DNA from: Agrilutibacter niabensis
Lineage (GTDB): Bacteria; Pseudomonadota; Gammaproteobacteria; Xanthomonadales; Xanthomonadaceae
Assembly (NCBI RefSeq): GCF_042657165.1
Contig: NZ_JBHSNJ010000013.1
Coordinates: 558,001-622,000 of the forward strand
Direction: 5' to 3'
Length of the DNA stretch: 64,000 nucleotides
Position numbers and translations under genes: made by a program. The notes beneath the pieces are model-generated. The model had not been told where the DNA came from and made no database searches. It was given only the letters and a program-made list of their open reading frames with translations. This document shows positions 26,529-35,881 of this stretch, one piece after another (the stretch's first letter is position 1; each line of letters starts with the position of its first letter).

Positions 26529-26615
26529 GTCGGACCTTGCGTCGATACGGGAGAGGGCGTGCGGAAAGCTCGACCTCCGCCACATCTCCCGATACCGCGC
26601 AGATGATGCAATGCC

Positions 26616-26636
26616 GCGTCGCGATTACCGCGACGC
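26616..26636 (+). terminator. 8-bp hairpin between mreB and mreC
   Basis: Perfect 8-bp stem (26616-26623 with 26629-26636) around an ATTAC loop, 88 nt after the mreB stop and 33 nt before the mreC start. It lacks a T-tract, so it is more likely a partial terminator or mRNA-processing/stability element than a full stop. Confidence 0.35.
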
Positions 26637-26668
26637 TTCCCCCGACCCCTCTCCTTCGTTGATTTGAC

Positions 26669-27793
26669 GTGCCCTCCTACGCCGGTCCTTCCGCAAGCCG
26701 CTCCGGCGACATCGCCGACACCCTGCGGCTCCTGGCGTACCTCGCACTGGCCGTCGTCCTGATCGTGCTCGACCACCGCGGTGGCTGGCTCAGCCGCGTG
26801 CGGCAGCAGGCCCAGGTCCTGGTCCAGCCGATCCGCGCCGTGGCCGGGTTGCCGGGGCGGGTGATAGAGACGGTTTCCAACGATGCGGGCACGCTCAGCC
26901 AGCTCACCAACGACAACCGTCGCCTGCGCAACGAGTTGCTGGTGACCCGCGCACGCATGGCCAGGCTGGCCACCGTCAATGCCGACAATGCGCGCCTGCG
27001 CGGATTGCTGGGGGCGTCCGAGCAGGGCAGCCTCGACGTGCAGCTGGCGCCGGTGCTGGACATCGACCTCGATCCCACCCGGCAGCGCCTGGTGTTGCGC
27101 GCCGGCAGCCGGGATGGCGTGCAGACCGGACAGACGGTGATCGATGCCGGCGGCGTGGTCGGCCAGATCATCGAATCCACGCCGCTGCAGGCCACCGTGC
27201 TGCTGCTGACCGACCCCGACCACGCGATTCCGGTGGCCATTGCCCGCAACGGCGTGCGCCTGGTCGCCTATGGCACCGGCCGTGCCGACCGGCTCGCGCT
27301 GGCCAGCGTGCCGCTGTCGAGCGACGTCAAGGTGGGCGACCTGCTGGTGACCTCGGGCCTGGGCGGTCGCTTCGCCGCCGGCTTTCCGGTCGGCACCATT
27401 ACCGCGCTGCGGCCCGACGAGAGCCGCGCGTTCCTCGTCGGCGACGTGAAGCCGGCCGCGCAGCTCGACCGCGGCCGCGACGTGCTGCTGCTGCGCACCC
27501 TGCCGCCGCGTCCGGTGATCGGCGAAGCCCGGCCGGGCATGGCGCCGGGCACGGTGCCTGCCGATCCGCAGGCGAACGCTCCCGCCGGCGCCGCCGCCAC
27601 GCCGGCACAGGCGGCGACGAAGCCGGGTGTGACACCCCAGGCCACGCCGACGCAGGCCGCCGCGGGCCGCCGCAAGCCCGCGCCGCCGCCGGCCGAGGCC
27701 GCGCCCGCCACGCCTGCCGAGGCCAGGCCGGCCACGGATTCCGAACCCGCCACCAGGCCGCCGCAGGCGCCGCCTGCCGGGGAGCAACGCTGA
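26669..27793 (+). CDS. mreC: Rod shape-determining protein MreC
   Basis: A 374-residue bitopic inner-membrane protein that links MreB and PBP2/RodA in the elongasome. There is one transmembrane helix (about 20-38), a coiled coil (about 65-105) and a beta-barrel MreC domain (about 110-275, with DLLVTSGLGGRFAAGFPVG). The GTG start at 26669 gives the usual short cytoplasmic N-terminus, though its ribosome site is weak. From about residue 284 to the end there is a Pro/Ala-rich low-complexity tail of ~90 residues absent from typical MreC. The stop overlaps mreD by one base (TGATG). Confidence 0.95.
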   Translation: MPSYAGPSASRSGDIADTLRLLAYLALAVVLIVLDHRGGWLSRVRQQAQVLVQPIRAVAGLPGRVIETVSNDAGTLSQLTNDNRRLRNELLVTRARMARLATVNADNARLRGLLGASEQGSLDVQLAPVLDIDLDPTRQRLVLRAGSRDGVQTGQTVIDAGGVVGQIIESTPLQATVLLLTDPDHAIPVAIARNGVRLVAYGTGRADRLALASVPLSSDVKVGDLLVTSGLGGRFAAGFPVGTITALRPDESRAFLVGDVKPAAQLDRGRDVLLLRTLPPRPVIGEARPGMAPGTVPADPQANAPAGAAATPAQAATKPGVTPQATPTQAAAGRRKPAPPPAEAAPATPAEARPATDSEPATRPPQAPPAGEQR

Positions 27794-28275
27794 TGCGCGC
27801 CCGCTCGCCCTGGATCCTGCCGCTGAGCCTGCTGGCCGCGATCCTGCTGATGCTGCTGCCGATGCCGGCGGCGCTGCAGGCCCTGCGTCCGTACTGGCTC
27901 GCGCTGGTGCTGGCCTACTGGGTGATGGAAGAGCCGGACCAGGTCGGGCTCGGCTTCGCCTTCCTCGTCGGGCTGGTCGCCGACCTCGTGGTCGGCAGCG
28001 TGCTGGGCGAACAGGCGCTGCGGCTGGTCGTCATCACCTTCATCCTGCAGCGCTTCCGCGCCCGCCTGCGGTTCTTCCCGATGTCGCAGCAGGCGCTGGC
28101 GATCGGTGCGCTGCTGCTCAACGACCGCATCGTGACCACCGCGATCCGGATGACGCTGGGTGAGCCGATGCCGGCGGCGGGCCACTGGCTGTCGCCGCTG
28201 CTGGGCCTGCTGTTGTGGATCCCGGTGTTCATGCTGCTCGACAGCCTGCGCATGGGCGGTTGGCGGAGGCGGTAG
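27793..28275 (+). CDS. mreD: Rod shape-determining membrane protein MreD
   Basis: A 160-residue inner-membrane protein with five to six hydrophobic segments and the family motif LVGLVADLVVGSVLGEQAL. It works with MreC in the elongasome. Its ATG overlaps the mreC stop, and its own TAG is immediately followed by the mrdA ATG, so translation is tightly coupled through this block. Confidence 0.95.
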   Translation: MRARSPWILPLSLLAAILLMLLPMPAALQALRPYWLALVLAYWVMEEPDQVGLGFAFLVGLVADLVVGSVLGEQALRLVVITFILQRFRARLRFFPMSQQALAIGALLLNDRIVTTAIRMTLGEPMPAAGHWLSPLLGLLLWIPVFMLLDSLRMGGWRRR

Positions 28276-30474
28276 ATGTCGTCGCTGAGGCCGCGCCGCC
28301 GGGTGCTGAAGAACGCCGCGCTGGAGGCCGACCAGTTCCGCCGGCGTGCCTTCCTCGCCTTCACCGGCGTGCTGCTGGCGCTGGGCGGGCTGGCGCTGTG
28401 GTACTTCCGCCTGCAGGTGTGGCAGCACGGCGAGTACGCGACCCGCTCCGAGGAAAACCGGATCAAGCTGCGCCCGGTGGTGCCGGCGCGCGGCCTGATC
28501 TACGACCGCAAGGGCCGCATCCTCGCCGACAACGTGCCGGCGTACCGGCTCGACGTCACCCCGAAGGAGGCCGGCGACAGCAAGAAGTGGCTGCCCGAGC
28601 TGATGAAGATCGTGCCGCTGTCGCCGGAAGACATCGCCAGCTACGAGGCCAACCGCTTCGTCGCGCGCGGCTACAAGCCGGTCACGCTGAAGCTGCGCCT
28701 GACCGAGGAGGAAGCCGCGCGCTTCGCCGTCGACCGCTGGCGCTTCCCCGGTATCGAGCTGCAGTCCTACCTCAACCGCCGCTACCTCTACGGCGAACTG
28801 CTCTCGCACGTGATCGGCTACGTCGGCCGCGTCGACGCCAACGACCTCAAGACCATGAGCGAGAGCGACGCGGCGCTGAGCCACGTCGGCAAGACCGGGC
28901 TGGAACGCTTCTACGAGCAGGACCTGCGCGGCAAGGTCGGCTACGAGAAGATCGTCACCAACGTCGACGGCCGCCCGATGTATTCGGCCGGGCGCGTGCC
29001 GGCGCAGCCAGGCGTCGACCTGCGCCTGAGCATCGACCTCGAGCTGCAGCAGGCGATGGTCACCGCGTTCGGCGACATGGACGGCTCGGCGGTCGCGATC
29101 GATCCGCGTACCGGCGAGGTCCTGGCGATGGTCAGCCTGCCGGCCTACGACACCAACCTGTTCGTCAACGGCATCTCGCACAACGACTACCGCACCCTGA
29201 TGGACGCGCCGTCGCGGCCGCTGTTCAACCGCAACGTGCTCGGCGGCGGCCCGCCGGGCTCGACGGTGAAGCCGCTGATCGCGCTCGCCGGCCTCGACAG
29301 CGGCCTGCGCACGCCGGAATCGGCGGTGTTCTCCACCGGCACCTTCTACATCCCGGGCCAGCGCCGCGGCTGGCGCGACGCGCACGGCGGCGCCGGCTGG
29401 ACCGACCTGCGCAAGTCGATCTCGCAGTCGGTGAACTTCTACTACTACAAGCTCGCCTACGAGATGGGCATCCAGCGCTTCGACGAGTACATGTACCGGT
29501 ACGGGTTCGGCGCCAAGACCGGCATCGACCTGGCCGGCGAGAACATCGGCGTGGTGCCGTCTCCGGAGTGGAAGCGCAAGCGTACGAAGGAGAACTGGTA
29601 CCCCGGCGAGACGGTGAACGCCGGCATCGGCCAGGGCTACTGGGTCGCCACCGCGCTACAGCTGGTGCGCGGCACCGGCGCGATCGCCAACGGCGGCGAA
29701 CTGCATCGGCTGCACCTGGTCGACGATCGCCGCGACGGTTACGACCGGCCGTGGACGCCGTTGCCGCAACCTCCCGCCGTGCGCATCACCAACAACGCCA
29801 GCAACCTGCGTGCGGTGCAGGAAGGCATGATCGCGACGGTCCATGGTGGCGGCACCGGCGCGGCGATGGCGCGCGGCGCGCCGTACATGATGGCGGGCAA
29901 GACCGGCACCGCGCAGAAGATCAGCCGCAAGGGCAGCGTCAGCTTCGATCCGCACAACCTGCCGTACCACCTGCGTCACCAGGCGTTGTTCGTCGGCTAC
30001 GCGCCGGCGGAGAACCCGACCATCGCGATCGCGGTGTCGGTGGAACACGGCGGCTTCGGCGGCACCTCGGCGGCGCCGATCGCGCGCAAGGTGTTCGATG
30101 CCTGGCTGCTGGGCAAGATGCCCGAACCGGTGGAAGGCGTGACGCGGTCGCCGCAGGGCGGCGTCCTGATGGTGGGGCATGCTCCGCCACCGCCCGCGCA
30201 ACCCTTGGGCGCGACGCCCACGGCCCCGGCTGGCGCCGGCACGGCACCGGCGAGCCCGGCGACGGGCAATCCCGCAAAGCCAGCGTCGAGCAGCCCAGCA
30301 AACCCTTCCAGCAACCCGGCAAAGCCCGCGGCCGCTGCAGTCCAGCCGCGTGACACCGGGTTGGCCCCGCCGTCTGCGCAGGCCGGGGCACCGGCTACGT
30401 CGCCCGCGTCCGAACCGCCCGCGGAGAGCGCCCCGCAACCGCAGGCCGAACCGCCGCCGGAGCCGACGCGATGA
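28276..30474 (+). CDS. mrdA: Penicillin-binding protein 2, elongation transpeptidase
   Basis: A 732-residue class B PBP that cross-links peptidoglycan during cell elongation. It has an N-terminal membrane anchor (about 25-45), a pedestal domain (beginning NRIKLRPVVPARGLIYDRKGR) and a transpeptidase domain. Active-site motifs are Ser329-x-x-Lys332 (PPGSTVK), Ser385-x-Asn387 (SVN) and Lys542-Thr-Gly (AGKTGTAQ), close in number to E. coli PBP2. From about residue 616 there is a ~115-residue Pro/Ala-rich tail, which explains the length versus about 630 in E. coli. It starts directly after mreD and overlaps rodA by 4 nt. Confidence 0.97.
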   Translation: MSSLRPRRRVLKNAALEADQFRRRAFLAFTGVLLALGGLALWYFRLQVWQHGEYATRSEENRIKLRPVVPARGLIYDRKGRILADNVPAYRLDVTPKEAGDSKKWLPELMKIVPLSPEDIASYEANRFVARGYKPVTLKLRLTEEEAARFAVDRWRFPGIELQSYLNRRYLYGELLSHVIGYVGRVDANDLKTMSESDAALSHVGKTGLERFYEQDLRGKVGYEKIVTNVDGRPMYSAGRVPAQPGVDLRLSIDLELQQAMVTAFGDMDGSAVAIDPRTGEVLAMVSLPAYDTNLFVNGISHNDYRTLMDAPSRPLFNRNVLGGGPPGSTVKPLIALAGLDSGLRTPESAVFSTGTFYIPGQRRGWRDAHGGAGWTDLRKSISQSVNFYYYKLAYEMGIQRFDEYMYRYGFGAKTGIDLAGENIGVVPSPEWKRKRTKENWYPGETVNAGIGQGYWVATALQLVRGTGAIANGGELHRLHLVDDRRDGYDRPWTPLPQPPAVRITNNASNLRAVQEGMIATVHGGGTGAAMARGAPYMMAGKTGTAQKISRKGSVSFDPHNLPYHLRHQALFVGYAPAENPTIAIAVSVEHGGFGGTSAAPIARKVFDAWLLGKMPEPVEGVTRSPQGGVLMVGHAPPPPAQPLGATPTAPAGAGTAPASPATGNPAKPASSSPANPSSNPAKPAAAAVQPRDTGLAPPSAQAGAPATSPASEPPAESAPQPQAEPPPEPTR

Positions 30475-31583
30475 GGATCATCCTGCGCTGGCTGTTCGAC
30501 ATGCTGCTGCGCTTCACGCGCACGCTGGACCTGCCCCTGCTCGGCGCGCTGCTCGCGCTCATGGGCATCGGCCTGGCCGTGCTCTACAGCGCCGGCGACC
30601 AGTCGATGAAGCTGGTGGTCGCGCAGGGCGCGCGCTTCGCGGTCGGCCTGGGCTTCATGTGGCTGCTCTCGCGCATGCCGCCGTCGCAACTGCGCAACTG
30701 GACGCCATGGGTCTATGCGGTCTCGCTGCTGCCGCTGGTCGCGGTGCTGTTCCTGGGCACCGGCAAGCACGGGCGCCACTGGATCAACCTCGGCGTGTTC
30801 TTCTTCCAGCCGTCGGAGCTGCTCAAGCTGAGCCTGCCGATGATGGTCGCGTGGTACCTCAATCGCCGCCCGCTGCCGCCGCGCTTCAACGTGGTGTTGA
30901 TGGCGGCGGTGATCATCGGCGTGCCGACGGGGCTGATCCTGCTGCAGCCGGATTTCGGCACGGCGATGCTGGTCGGCATCAGCGGCGCCTTCGTGCTGTA
31001 TCTCGCGGGCCTGCCGTGGTGGTGGTTCGGCGCGGCGTTCGCCTCGGTCGCGGCGATCGCCCCCGTGGCGTGGTTCTGGCTGCTGCGGCCGTACCAGAAG
31101 GACCGCATCCTCACCTTCCTCGATCCCGAGTCCGACCCGCTCGGCACCGGCTGGAACATCATCCAGTCGAAGATCGCGATCGGCGCCGGTGGCTTCACCG
31201 GCAAGGGCTGGGGCGAAGGCTCGCAGTCGCACCTCAACTACATCCCCGAGCACACCACCGACTTCATCTTCGCGGTGCTGAGCGAGGAGTTCGGCTGGCT
31301 CGGCGTGCTGCTGGTGCTGGCGCTGTACCTGTTCGTGGTCGGGCGCTGCCTGTGGATCGCGGCCGGCGCGCGCGACGGCTACTCGCGCCTGGTCGCGGGT
31401 GCGCTGGGGCTCGCGTTCTGCGTGTACGTGATCGTCAACGGCGGCATGATCGCGGGCCTGCTGCCCGTGGTCGGCGTGCCGATGCCGCTGCTCAGCTATG
31501 GCGGTACCGCGGCGGTGTCGTTGCTGGCGGGCCTGGGCGTGGTGATGGCCGTGCAGGCGCACCGACCGGTGCACGCGCGCTGA
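30471..31583 (+). CDS. rodA: SEDS peptidoglycan polymerase RodA
   Basis: A 370-residue polytopic inner-membrane glycosyltransferase that polymerises lipid II with PBP2. It has about ten transmembrane helices. SEDS motifs include HWINLGVFFFQPSELLKL, LLQPDFGTAML and EHTTDFIFAVLSEEFG, the latter two containing the conserved acidic catalytic region. Its ATG overlaps the mrdA stop (ATGA), as in the mrdA-mrdB operon of E. coli. Confidence 0.97.
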   Translation: MRIILRWLFDMLLRFTRTLDLPLLGALLALMGIGLAVLYSAGDQSMKLVVAQGARFAVGLGFMWLLSRMPPSQLRNWTPWVYAVSLLPLVAVLFLGTGKHGRHWINLGVFFFQPSELLKLSLPMMVAWYLNRRPLPPRFNVVLMAAVIIGVPTGLILLQPDFGTAMLVGISGAFVLYLAGLPWWWFGAAFASVAAIAPVAWFWLLRPYQKDRILTFLDPESDPLGTGWNIIQSKIAIGAGGFTGKGWGEGSQSHLNYIPEHTTDFIFAVLSEEFGWLGVLLVLALYLFVVGRCLWIAAGARDGYSRLVAGALGLAFCVYVIVNGGMIAGLLPVVGVPMPLLSYGGTAAVSLLAGLGVVMAVQAHRPVHAR

Positions 31584-31704
31584 TGCGTGATGCGTCTTCA
31601 CATCGCGCACGCTCCTGAGCCTCTCGATCGAAGCTGACCGGCACGTTCATCCTGCGGGAAACCAAGGTTTTTCCATGAGAGGCCGCGTGCTACCCTCGGC
31701 CGCG

Positions 31705-32922
31705 ATGACCCGATGCCCGTCCCCCTCGAGCGCGTGGCTGAAGACCGTGCACGTCGTGCCTGCTCTTGCCATCAGTGTTCTGACCCTCACCCTTGCGGCC
31801 TGCGCTACCCAGGCGCCCCCCACTCCGACTTCACAAGCCCCGGCACGGGCGCCCGCACCTGCGGGCTGGCCTGCCGCGATGCCGTCGTCGCCGGGCATGA
31901 CCGCAGCCGATGCGATCACCGCGCCGCTCCCCGCGCCGCGGCCGCCCAGCGCGGAAGTGCGCGCCGCCTTCGTCGCGGAAACCGCATCGAAGTACGGCCT
32001 CGACCCGGCCTACATCGAATCCGTGCTCGATCGCGCGCAGATCCGCGAGAGCACGTTTACCGCGATGTCGCGTCCGGCCGAGACCAAGCCATGGCGCGAC
32101 TACCGTCCGATCTTCATCAGCCAGCAGCGCATCGACGGCGGCCGCGCCTTCCTGGCCGAGCATCGCGACCACCTGGCACGCGTCGAAGCGCAGTACGGCG
32201 TGCCCGCGGAAATCATCGTCGCCATCCTCGGCGTCGAGACCAGCTGGGGCGGCAACACCGGCAACGCGCCGGTGCTCGATGCGCTGTACACCCTGGCCTT
32301 CAATTACCCGCGCACCAATCTCCCGGAGAAGGTGGCGCGCGAGAACCAGCGCGAAGCCTACTTCCGCGACGAACTCGCGCAGCTGATGAAGATGGGCAAG
32401 GAAACCGGCTTCGACGTCACCACGCTCACCGGCAGCTACGCCGGCGCGATGGGCTGGGGCCAGTTCATGCCGTCGAGCTACCGTACCTTCGCGGTGGACG
32501 GCGACGGCGATGGTCGCCGCGACCTGTTCAACGATCTCGACGACGTGTTCGCGTCGGTCGCCAACTACTTCGTGAAGAAGGGCGGTTGGCAGCGCGGGCA
32601 GCCGGTGATGGCGCGCGCGAGCTACGTGCCGGGCCCGGTCGCCCTGGTCGATTCCAACGGCGACCCCATCCACACCCTGGCCACGCTCGAACAGGCCGGC
32701 TACAAGCCACTGGAAACCGTTCCTCCCGGCATCACCGCCGCGCCGATCAAGCTGGACGGCGAAACCGACGAGTACTGGCTGACCTTCCGCAACTTCCGCG
32801 CGATCTGGAGCTACAACAACTCCATCCGCTATGCGACCGCGGTCTACCAGTTGGCGCAGCTGATCGCGGCGCCGCCGGAACCGGTCGCGCCCGTCGTCGA
32901 ACCCGGGCTACCCGAGGCATGA
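31705..32922 (+). CDS. mltB: Lytic murein transglycosylase B (lipoprotein)
   Basis: A 405-residue outer-membrane lipoprotein that cleaves the MurNAc-GlcNAc bond to form 1,6-anhydro ends. The lipobox is LTLAAC with Cys33. The catalytic Glu178 is in ILGVETSWGGNTG, and MGWGQFMPSSYRTFAVD is the MltB signature. An in-frame ATG at 31675 with AAGG 7 nt upstream would add ten residues. I prefer 31705 because the signal peptide is then of normal length, but this is uncertain. It follows rodA by about 120 nt and overlaps rlpA by 4 nt (ATGA). Confidence 0.93.
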   Translation: MTRCPSPSSAWLKTVHVVPALAISVLTLTLAACATQAPPTPTSQAPARAPAPAGWPAAMPSSPGMTAADAITAPLPAPRPPSAEVRAAFVAETASKYGLDPAYIESVLDRAQIRESTFTAMSRPAETKPWRDYRPIFISQQRIDGGRAFLAEHRDHLARVEAQYGVPAEIIVAILGVETSWGGNTGNAPVLDALYTLAFNYPRTNLPEKVARENQREAYFRDELAQLMKMGKETGFDVTTLTGSYAGAMGWGQFMPSSYRTFAVDGDGDGRRDLFNDLDDVFASVANYFVKKGGWQRGQPVMARASYVPGPVALVDSNGDPIHTLATLEQAGYKPLETVPPGITAAPIKLDGETDEYWLTFRNFRAIWSYNNSIRYATAVYQLAQLIAAPPEPVAPVVEPGLPEA

Positions 32923-34184
32923 GGCCGCTGCTCGCAGCGGCGCTGCTGCTGGGCCTCGCGGCCTGCGCCGGCGCTCCCAAGAAATCCGCGCCCCCACCGT
33001 CCTCCGCGTCCGCCAGGACCGCATCACCCGCCGCCAGCGCTCCGGCGACGACGACGCGCCGCAAGTCGCCCTACGCACCCGCGCAGGAAGACCCCGGCAA
33101 GCGCGGCAACTACGTGGCCGGCGGCCTGTATGCGCCGCACGAGCGCGACAGCGTGCCGGATGAGCTGCCGGACTTCGACGCGATCCCCGAGCCGGAAGTC
33201 ACCAACGAGCCGCGCTCCAGCGTCGGCAATCGCAAGAACTATGCGGTGCTCGGCAAGAAGTACCAGGTGCTCGACAACGCCGACGGCTTCGTCGAAACCG
33301 GCACCGCCTCGTACTACGGCAAGAAATTCCACGGCCGGCGCACGTCGAACCTCGAGGTGTACGACATGTACGCCTTCAGCGCGGCGCACAAGACCTTGCC
33401 GCTGCCCAGCTTCGCGCGCGTCACCAACCTCGACAACGGCAAGTCGGTGATCGTGCGCGTCAACGACCGCGGTCCGTTCCATCCCGGGCGCGTCATTGAC
33501 CTCAGCTACGCGGCGGCAGCCAAGCTCGGCTATGTCAGCAAGGGCACCGCGCGCGTGGAAGTGCGCGCGTTGACGCCGGGCGACGAGAAGAGCGGATACG
33601 CCAGCGCGAAGAACAATCCGCCTCCGGCGACCAGCCAGCGCGCTGATGCGCCGCCAAGCGCGATCGACAGGCTCGTCGCCGCGATGCCGGTGGCGACCGC
33701 GGCGGCGGCCGACAAGCCCGGCGTGCGCGCGGACGGCGCGGCAACGCCGGACTACCGCTTCGACATGCGGCAGGACGGCAAGGCGATGAGCGCTGCCGAG
33801 TTCGATGCCTGGATGAAGGCGCGGCGGGTGCGCATCGCGACGGGCAAGCCCGGCAAGCCCGATGCGACCGGCGCAGCGCCCCCGATCGTGCAGGCGGCGG
33901 CGCTGGTGGAGCCATCGCCTGCGACGGCCGCCCCGTCCGACGTTGCCAAGGTCGGAGGCGTGATCCTGCAGGTCGCTTCCTTCGCCGCCCGCGCCAATGC
34001 CGATCGCGCGCTGGCCATGTTGCAGGGCGCCGGCATTGCCGCCGCCAGCCTGTCCGATGCGGATGCCAACGGCCAGAAGGTCTGGCGCCTGCGCGTGGGA
34101 CCGCTGACGGACAGCACCGCCCCCGAACTCGCTTCCCGCATCGCCGGCCTGGGCTTCGGCACGCCGCAACGTGTGCGGGAGTAA
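32919..34184 (+). CDS. rlpA: RlpA septal/lateral-wall lytic transglycosylase lipoprotein
   Basis: A 421-residue lipoprotein (lipobox LAAC, Cys16). After a Pro/Ala-rich linker comes the double-psi beta-barrel (about 128-217) with TGTASYYGKKFHGRRTSN and VRVNDRGPFHPGRVIDLS, the conserved catalytic Asp being in VNDRGPF. A second low-complexity linker leads to a C-terminal SPOR domain (about 345-421), which binds denuded glycan strands at the division site. In Pseudomonas, RlpA cuts denuded glycans. It is translationally coupled to mltB by an ATGA overlap, so two lytic enzymes are made together. Confidence 0.95.
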   Translation: MRPLLAAALLLGLAACAGAPKKSAPPPSSASARTASPAASAPATTTRRKSPYAPAQEDPGKRGNYVAGGLYAPHERDSVPDELPDFDAIPEPEVTNEPRSSVGNRKNYAVLGKKYQVLDNADGFVETGTASYYGKKFHGRRTSNLEVYDMYAFSAAHKTLPLPSFARVTNLDNGKSVIVRVNDRGPFHPGRVIDLSYAAAAKLGYVSKGTARVEVRALTPGDEKSGYASAKNNPPPATSQRADAPPSAIDRLVAAMPVATAAAADKPGVRADGAATPDYRFDMRQDGKAMSAAEFDAWMKARRVRIATGKPGKPDATGAAPPIVQAAALVEPSPATAAPSDVAKVGGVILQVASFAARANADRALAMLQGAGIAAASLSDADANGQKVWRLRVGPLTDSTAPELASRIAGLGFGTPQRVRE

Positions 34185-34276
34185 AGTCGCTTTTTCGTTC
34201 AGGCGGTTGTTCCGCGCAGCCTTCGCATCCGCGGCGTGACCCAGCTTCCTCCTTTCAGTACCTACCGAGTAGTCCC

Positions 34277-35479
34277 ATGAAATCCCGTTTCGCCGTCGCC
34301 GCCGCCTTCCTACTCACTTCGATGCTCGGGCTCGCTGCGGCGCAGACCCCCGCGTCCAAGCCCGCCCTGCCGCCCGCGAGCGATGCCCTGCCGGTACCGG
34401 CGCCGCCGAAGGTGACGGGCACTTCCTGGGTGCTGATGGACCACGCCAGCGGCAACGTGCTCGCAGGCGAGGGTTACGACACGCGGCTGGAACCGGCGAG
34501 CATCACCAAGGTCATGACCAGCTACGTGATCGCCGCGGAAATCGCCGGCGGCAAGGTCAAGGCCACCGACCAGGTGATGATGAGCGAGAACGCCTGGCGG
34601 ACGGGCGGCGCCGGCACCGACGGCAGCTACAGCGGCTTTGAGGTCAACAAGACCGCGCCGTTGGAACAGATGGAAAAGGGCATGGCGATCCAGTCGGGCA
34701 ACGACGCCGCGATCGCACTCGCCGAGCACGTGGCCGGCAGCGAAGACGCCTTCGCGTCGCTGATGAACGCCTATGCCGCGCGCCTGGGCATGAAGAATTC
34801 GCACTTCGTCAACTCCACCGGCCTGTCGGCACCGGAGCATTACTCGACCGCGCGCGACCTGGCCCTGCTCGGCCGCGCCTTCATCCGCGACTACCCCGCC
34901 ACCTATGCCTACAACAAGATCAAGGAATTCACCGTCGGCCCGATCACGCAGCCGAATCGCAACCTGCTGCTGTGGCGCGACTCCACCGTCGACGGCATCA
35001 AGACCGGCCACCATTCCGGCGCCGGCTACTGCCTGATGGCCTCGGCCAAGCGCGGCGACCAGCGCCTGATCAGCGTGGTGATGGGTTCGACCTCCGAGAA
35101 CCAGCGCGCCAGCGATTCGCTGGCACTGCTCAACTGGGGCTTCCGCTTCTTCGAGACCCACAAGCTCTACGACGCCGGCAAGGCGATCGCCAAGCAGAAG
35201 GTATGGAAGGGCGCCGCCGACCAGGTGAGCCTGGGCGTGGCCGAACCGATGTTGGTCACCGTGCCGCGCGGCCGCTACGCGCAGCTCAAGCCGTCGATGG
35301 ACGTGCCCAAGACCCTGGTGGCCCCGATCAAGCAGGGCCAGAAGATCGGTACCGTCAAGGTCATGCTCGACGGCAAGATGATCGCGCAGCGCCCGCTGGT
35401 CGCGATCAGCGCGGTGGAAGAGGGCGGCTTCTTCAAGCGCCTGTGGGACGAATTCTGGATGTGGTGGGAGTCCGAGTAA
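34277..35479 (+). CDS. dacA: D-alanyl-D-alanine carboxypeptidase (PBP5/6 type)
   Basis: A 400-residue periplasmic DD-carboxypeptidase trimming the terminal D-Ala of pentapeptide stems. The signal peptide cleaves near residue 22. Active-site motifs are Ser75-x-x-Lys78 (EPASITKVM), Ser140-Gly-Asn142 (QSGNDAA) and Lys242-Thr-Gly (IKTGHHSGAGYC). The C-terminus has a PBP5_C beta domain and ends in an amphipathic helix (FFKRLWDEFWMWWE) for inner-membrane attachment. A strong intrinsic terminator follows, so it is transcribed apart from ybeD. Confidence 0.97.
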   Translation: MKSRFAVAAAFLLTSMLGLAAAQTPASKPALPPASDALPVPAPPKVTGTSWVLMDHASGNVLAGEGYDTRLEPASITKVMTSYVIAAEIAGGKVKATDQVMMSENAWRTGGAGTDGSYSGFEVNKTAPLEQMEKGMAIQSGNDAAIALAEHVAGSEDAFASLMNAYAARLGMKNSHFVNSTGLSAPEHYSTARDLALLGRAFIRDYPATYAYNKIKEFTVGPITQPNRNLLLWRDSTVDGIKTGHHSGAGYCLMASAKRGDQRLISVVMGSTSENQRASDSLALLNWGFRFFETHKLYDAGKAIAKQKVWKGAADQVSLGVAEPMLVTVPRGRYAQLKPSMDVPKTLVAPIKQGQKIGTVKVMLDGKMIAQRPLVAISAVEEGGFFKRLWDEFWMWWESE

Positions 35480-35503
35480 CCCGGCCTCCTGCCGAAGGAC
35501 GAC

Positions 35504-35529
35504 AAAGGGCTGCTCCGGCAGCCCTTTTT
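35504..35529 (+). terminator. Rho-independent terminator after dacA
   Basis: Perfect 10-bp stem (35504-35513 with 35518-35527) closed by a TCCG loop, with a T-tract at its 3' side (CCCTTTTTC). It lies 25 nt after the dacA stop. This is the clearest intrinsic terminator in the window. Confidence 0.9.
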
Positions 35530-35564
35530 CGTGGGCGCGGGGCTTGGCGGAGGGGCGTGCGGAC

Positions 35565-35593
35565 TTGGGTTCGATCCGCTGCGGACCCATAAT
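35565..35593 (+). promoter_or_regulatory. Candidate promoter for ybeD-lipB-lipA
   Basis: TTGGGT (35565-35570) and CATAAT (35588-35593) with a 17-nt spacer lie just after the dacA terminator. CATAAT matches the -10 consensus at five positions and ends 7 nt before the ybeD ATG, predicting a leaderless or nearly leaderless transcript. The position directly after a terminator supports it. Confidence 0.5.
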
Positions 35594-35600
35594 CGGGCAG

Positions 35601-35879
35601 ATGGAAATCAAGTCCGACAACCCCGAGCACGGCTTCCAATTTCCCGGCACCTTCGAGCTGTCCGCCATGGGCGCCGCCGAGCGCGACCTGGAAACGGTCC
35701 TGCCGACCCTGCTGCTGGACGCCGGTATCGAGGTCCTGCAGGAAACCGTGACCTGGAAGCACTCCTCCAACGGCCGCTACGTCTCGGTGCGGATCAGCTT
35801 CCGTGCCGAAGACCGCGAGCAGTACGACCGCGCGCACCAGGTGCTGCGCGAACATCCGGAAGTGAAGTGGACGCTGTAG
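35601..35879 (+). CDS. ybeD: DUF493 family protein YbeD
   Basis: A 92-residue small alpha/beta (ACT-like) protein with FPGTFELSAMG near its N-terminus and YVSVRISFRAEDREQYDRAHQ, typical of DUF493. Its role is unproven, but it nearly always precedes lipB. The ATG at 35601 has no ribosome site and lies 7 nt after a -10-like hexamer. The longer frame upstream would run through the promoter and is unlikely. lipB begins within or just after its 3' end. Confidence 0.9.
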   Translation: MEIKSDNPEHGFQFPGTFELSAMGAAERDLETVLPTLLLDAGIEVLQETVTWKHSSNGRYVSVRISFRAEDREQYDRAHQVLREHPEVKWTL

Positions 35880-35881
35880 AC

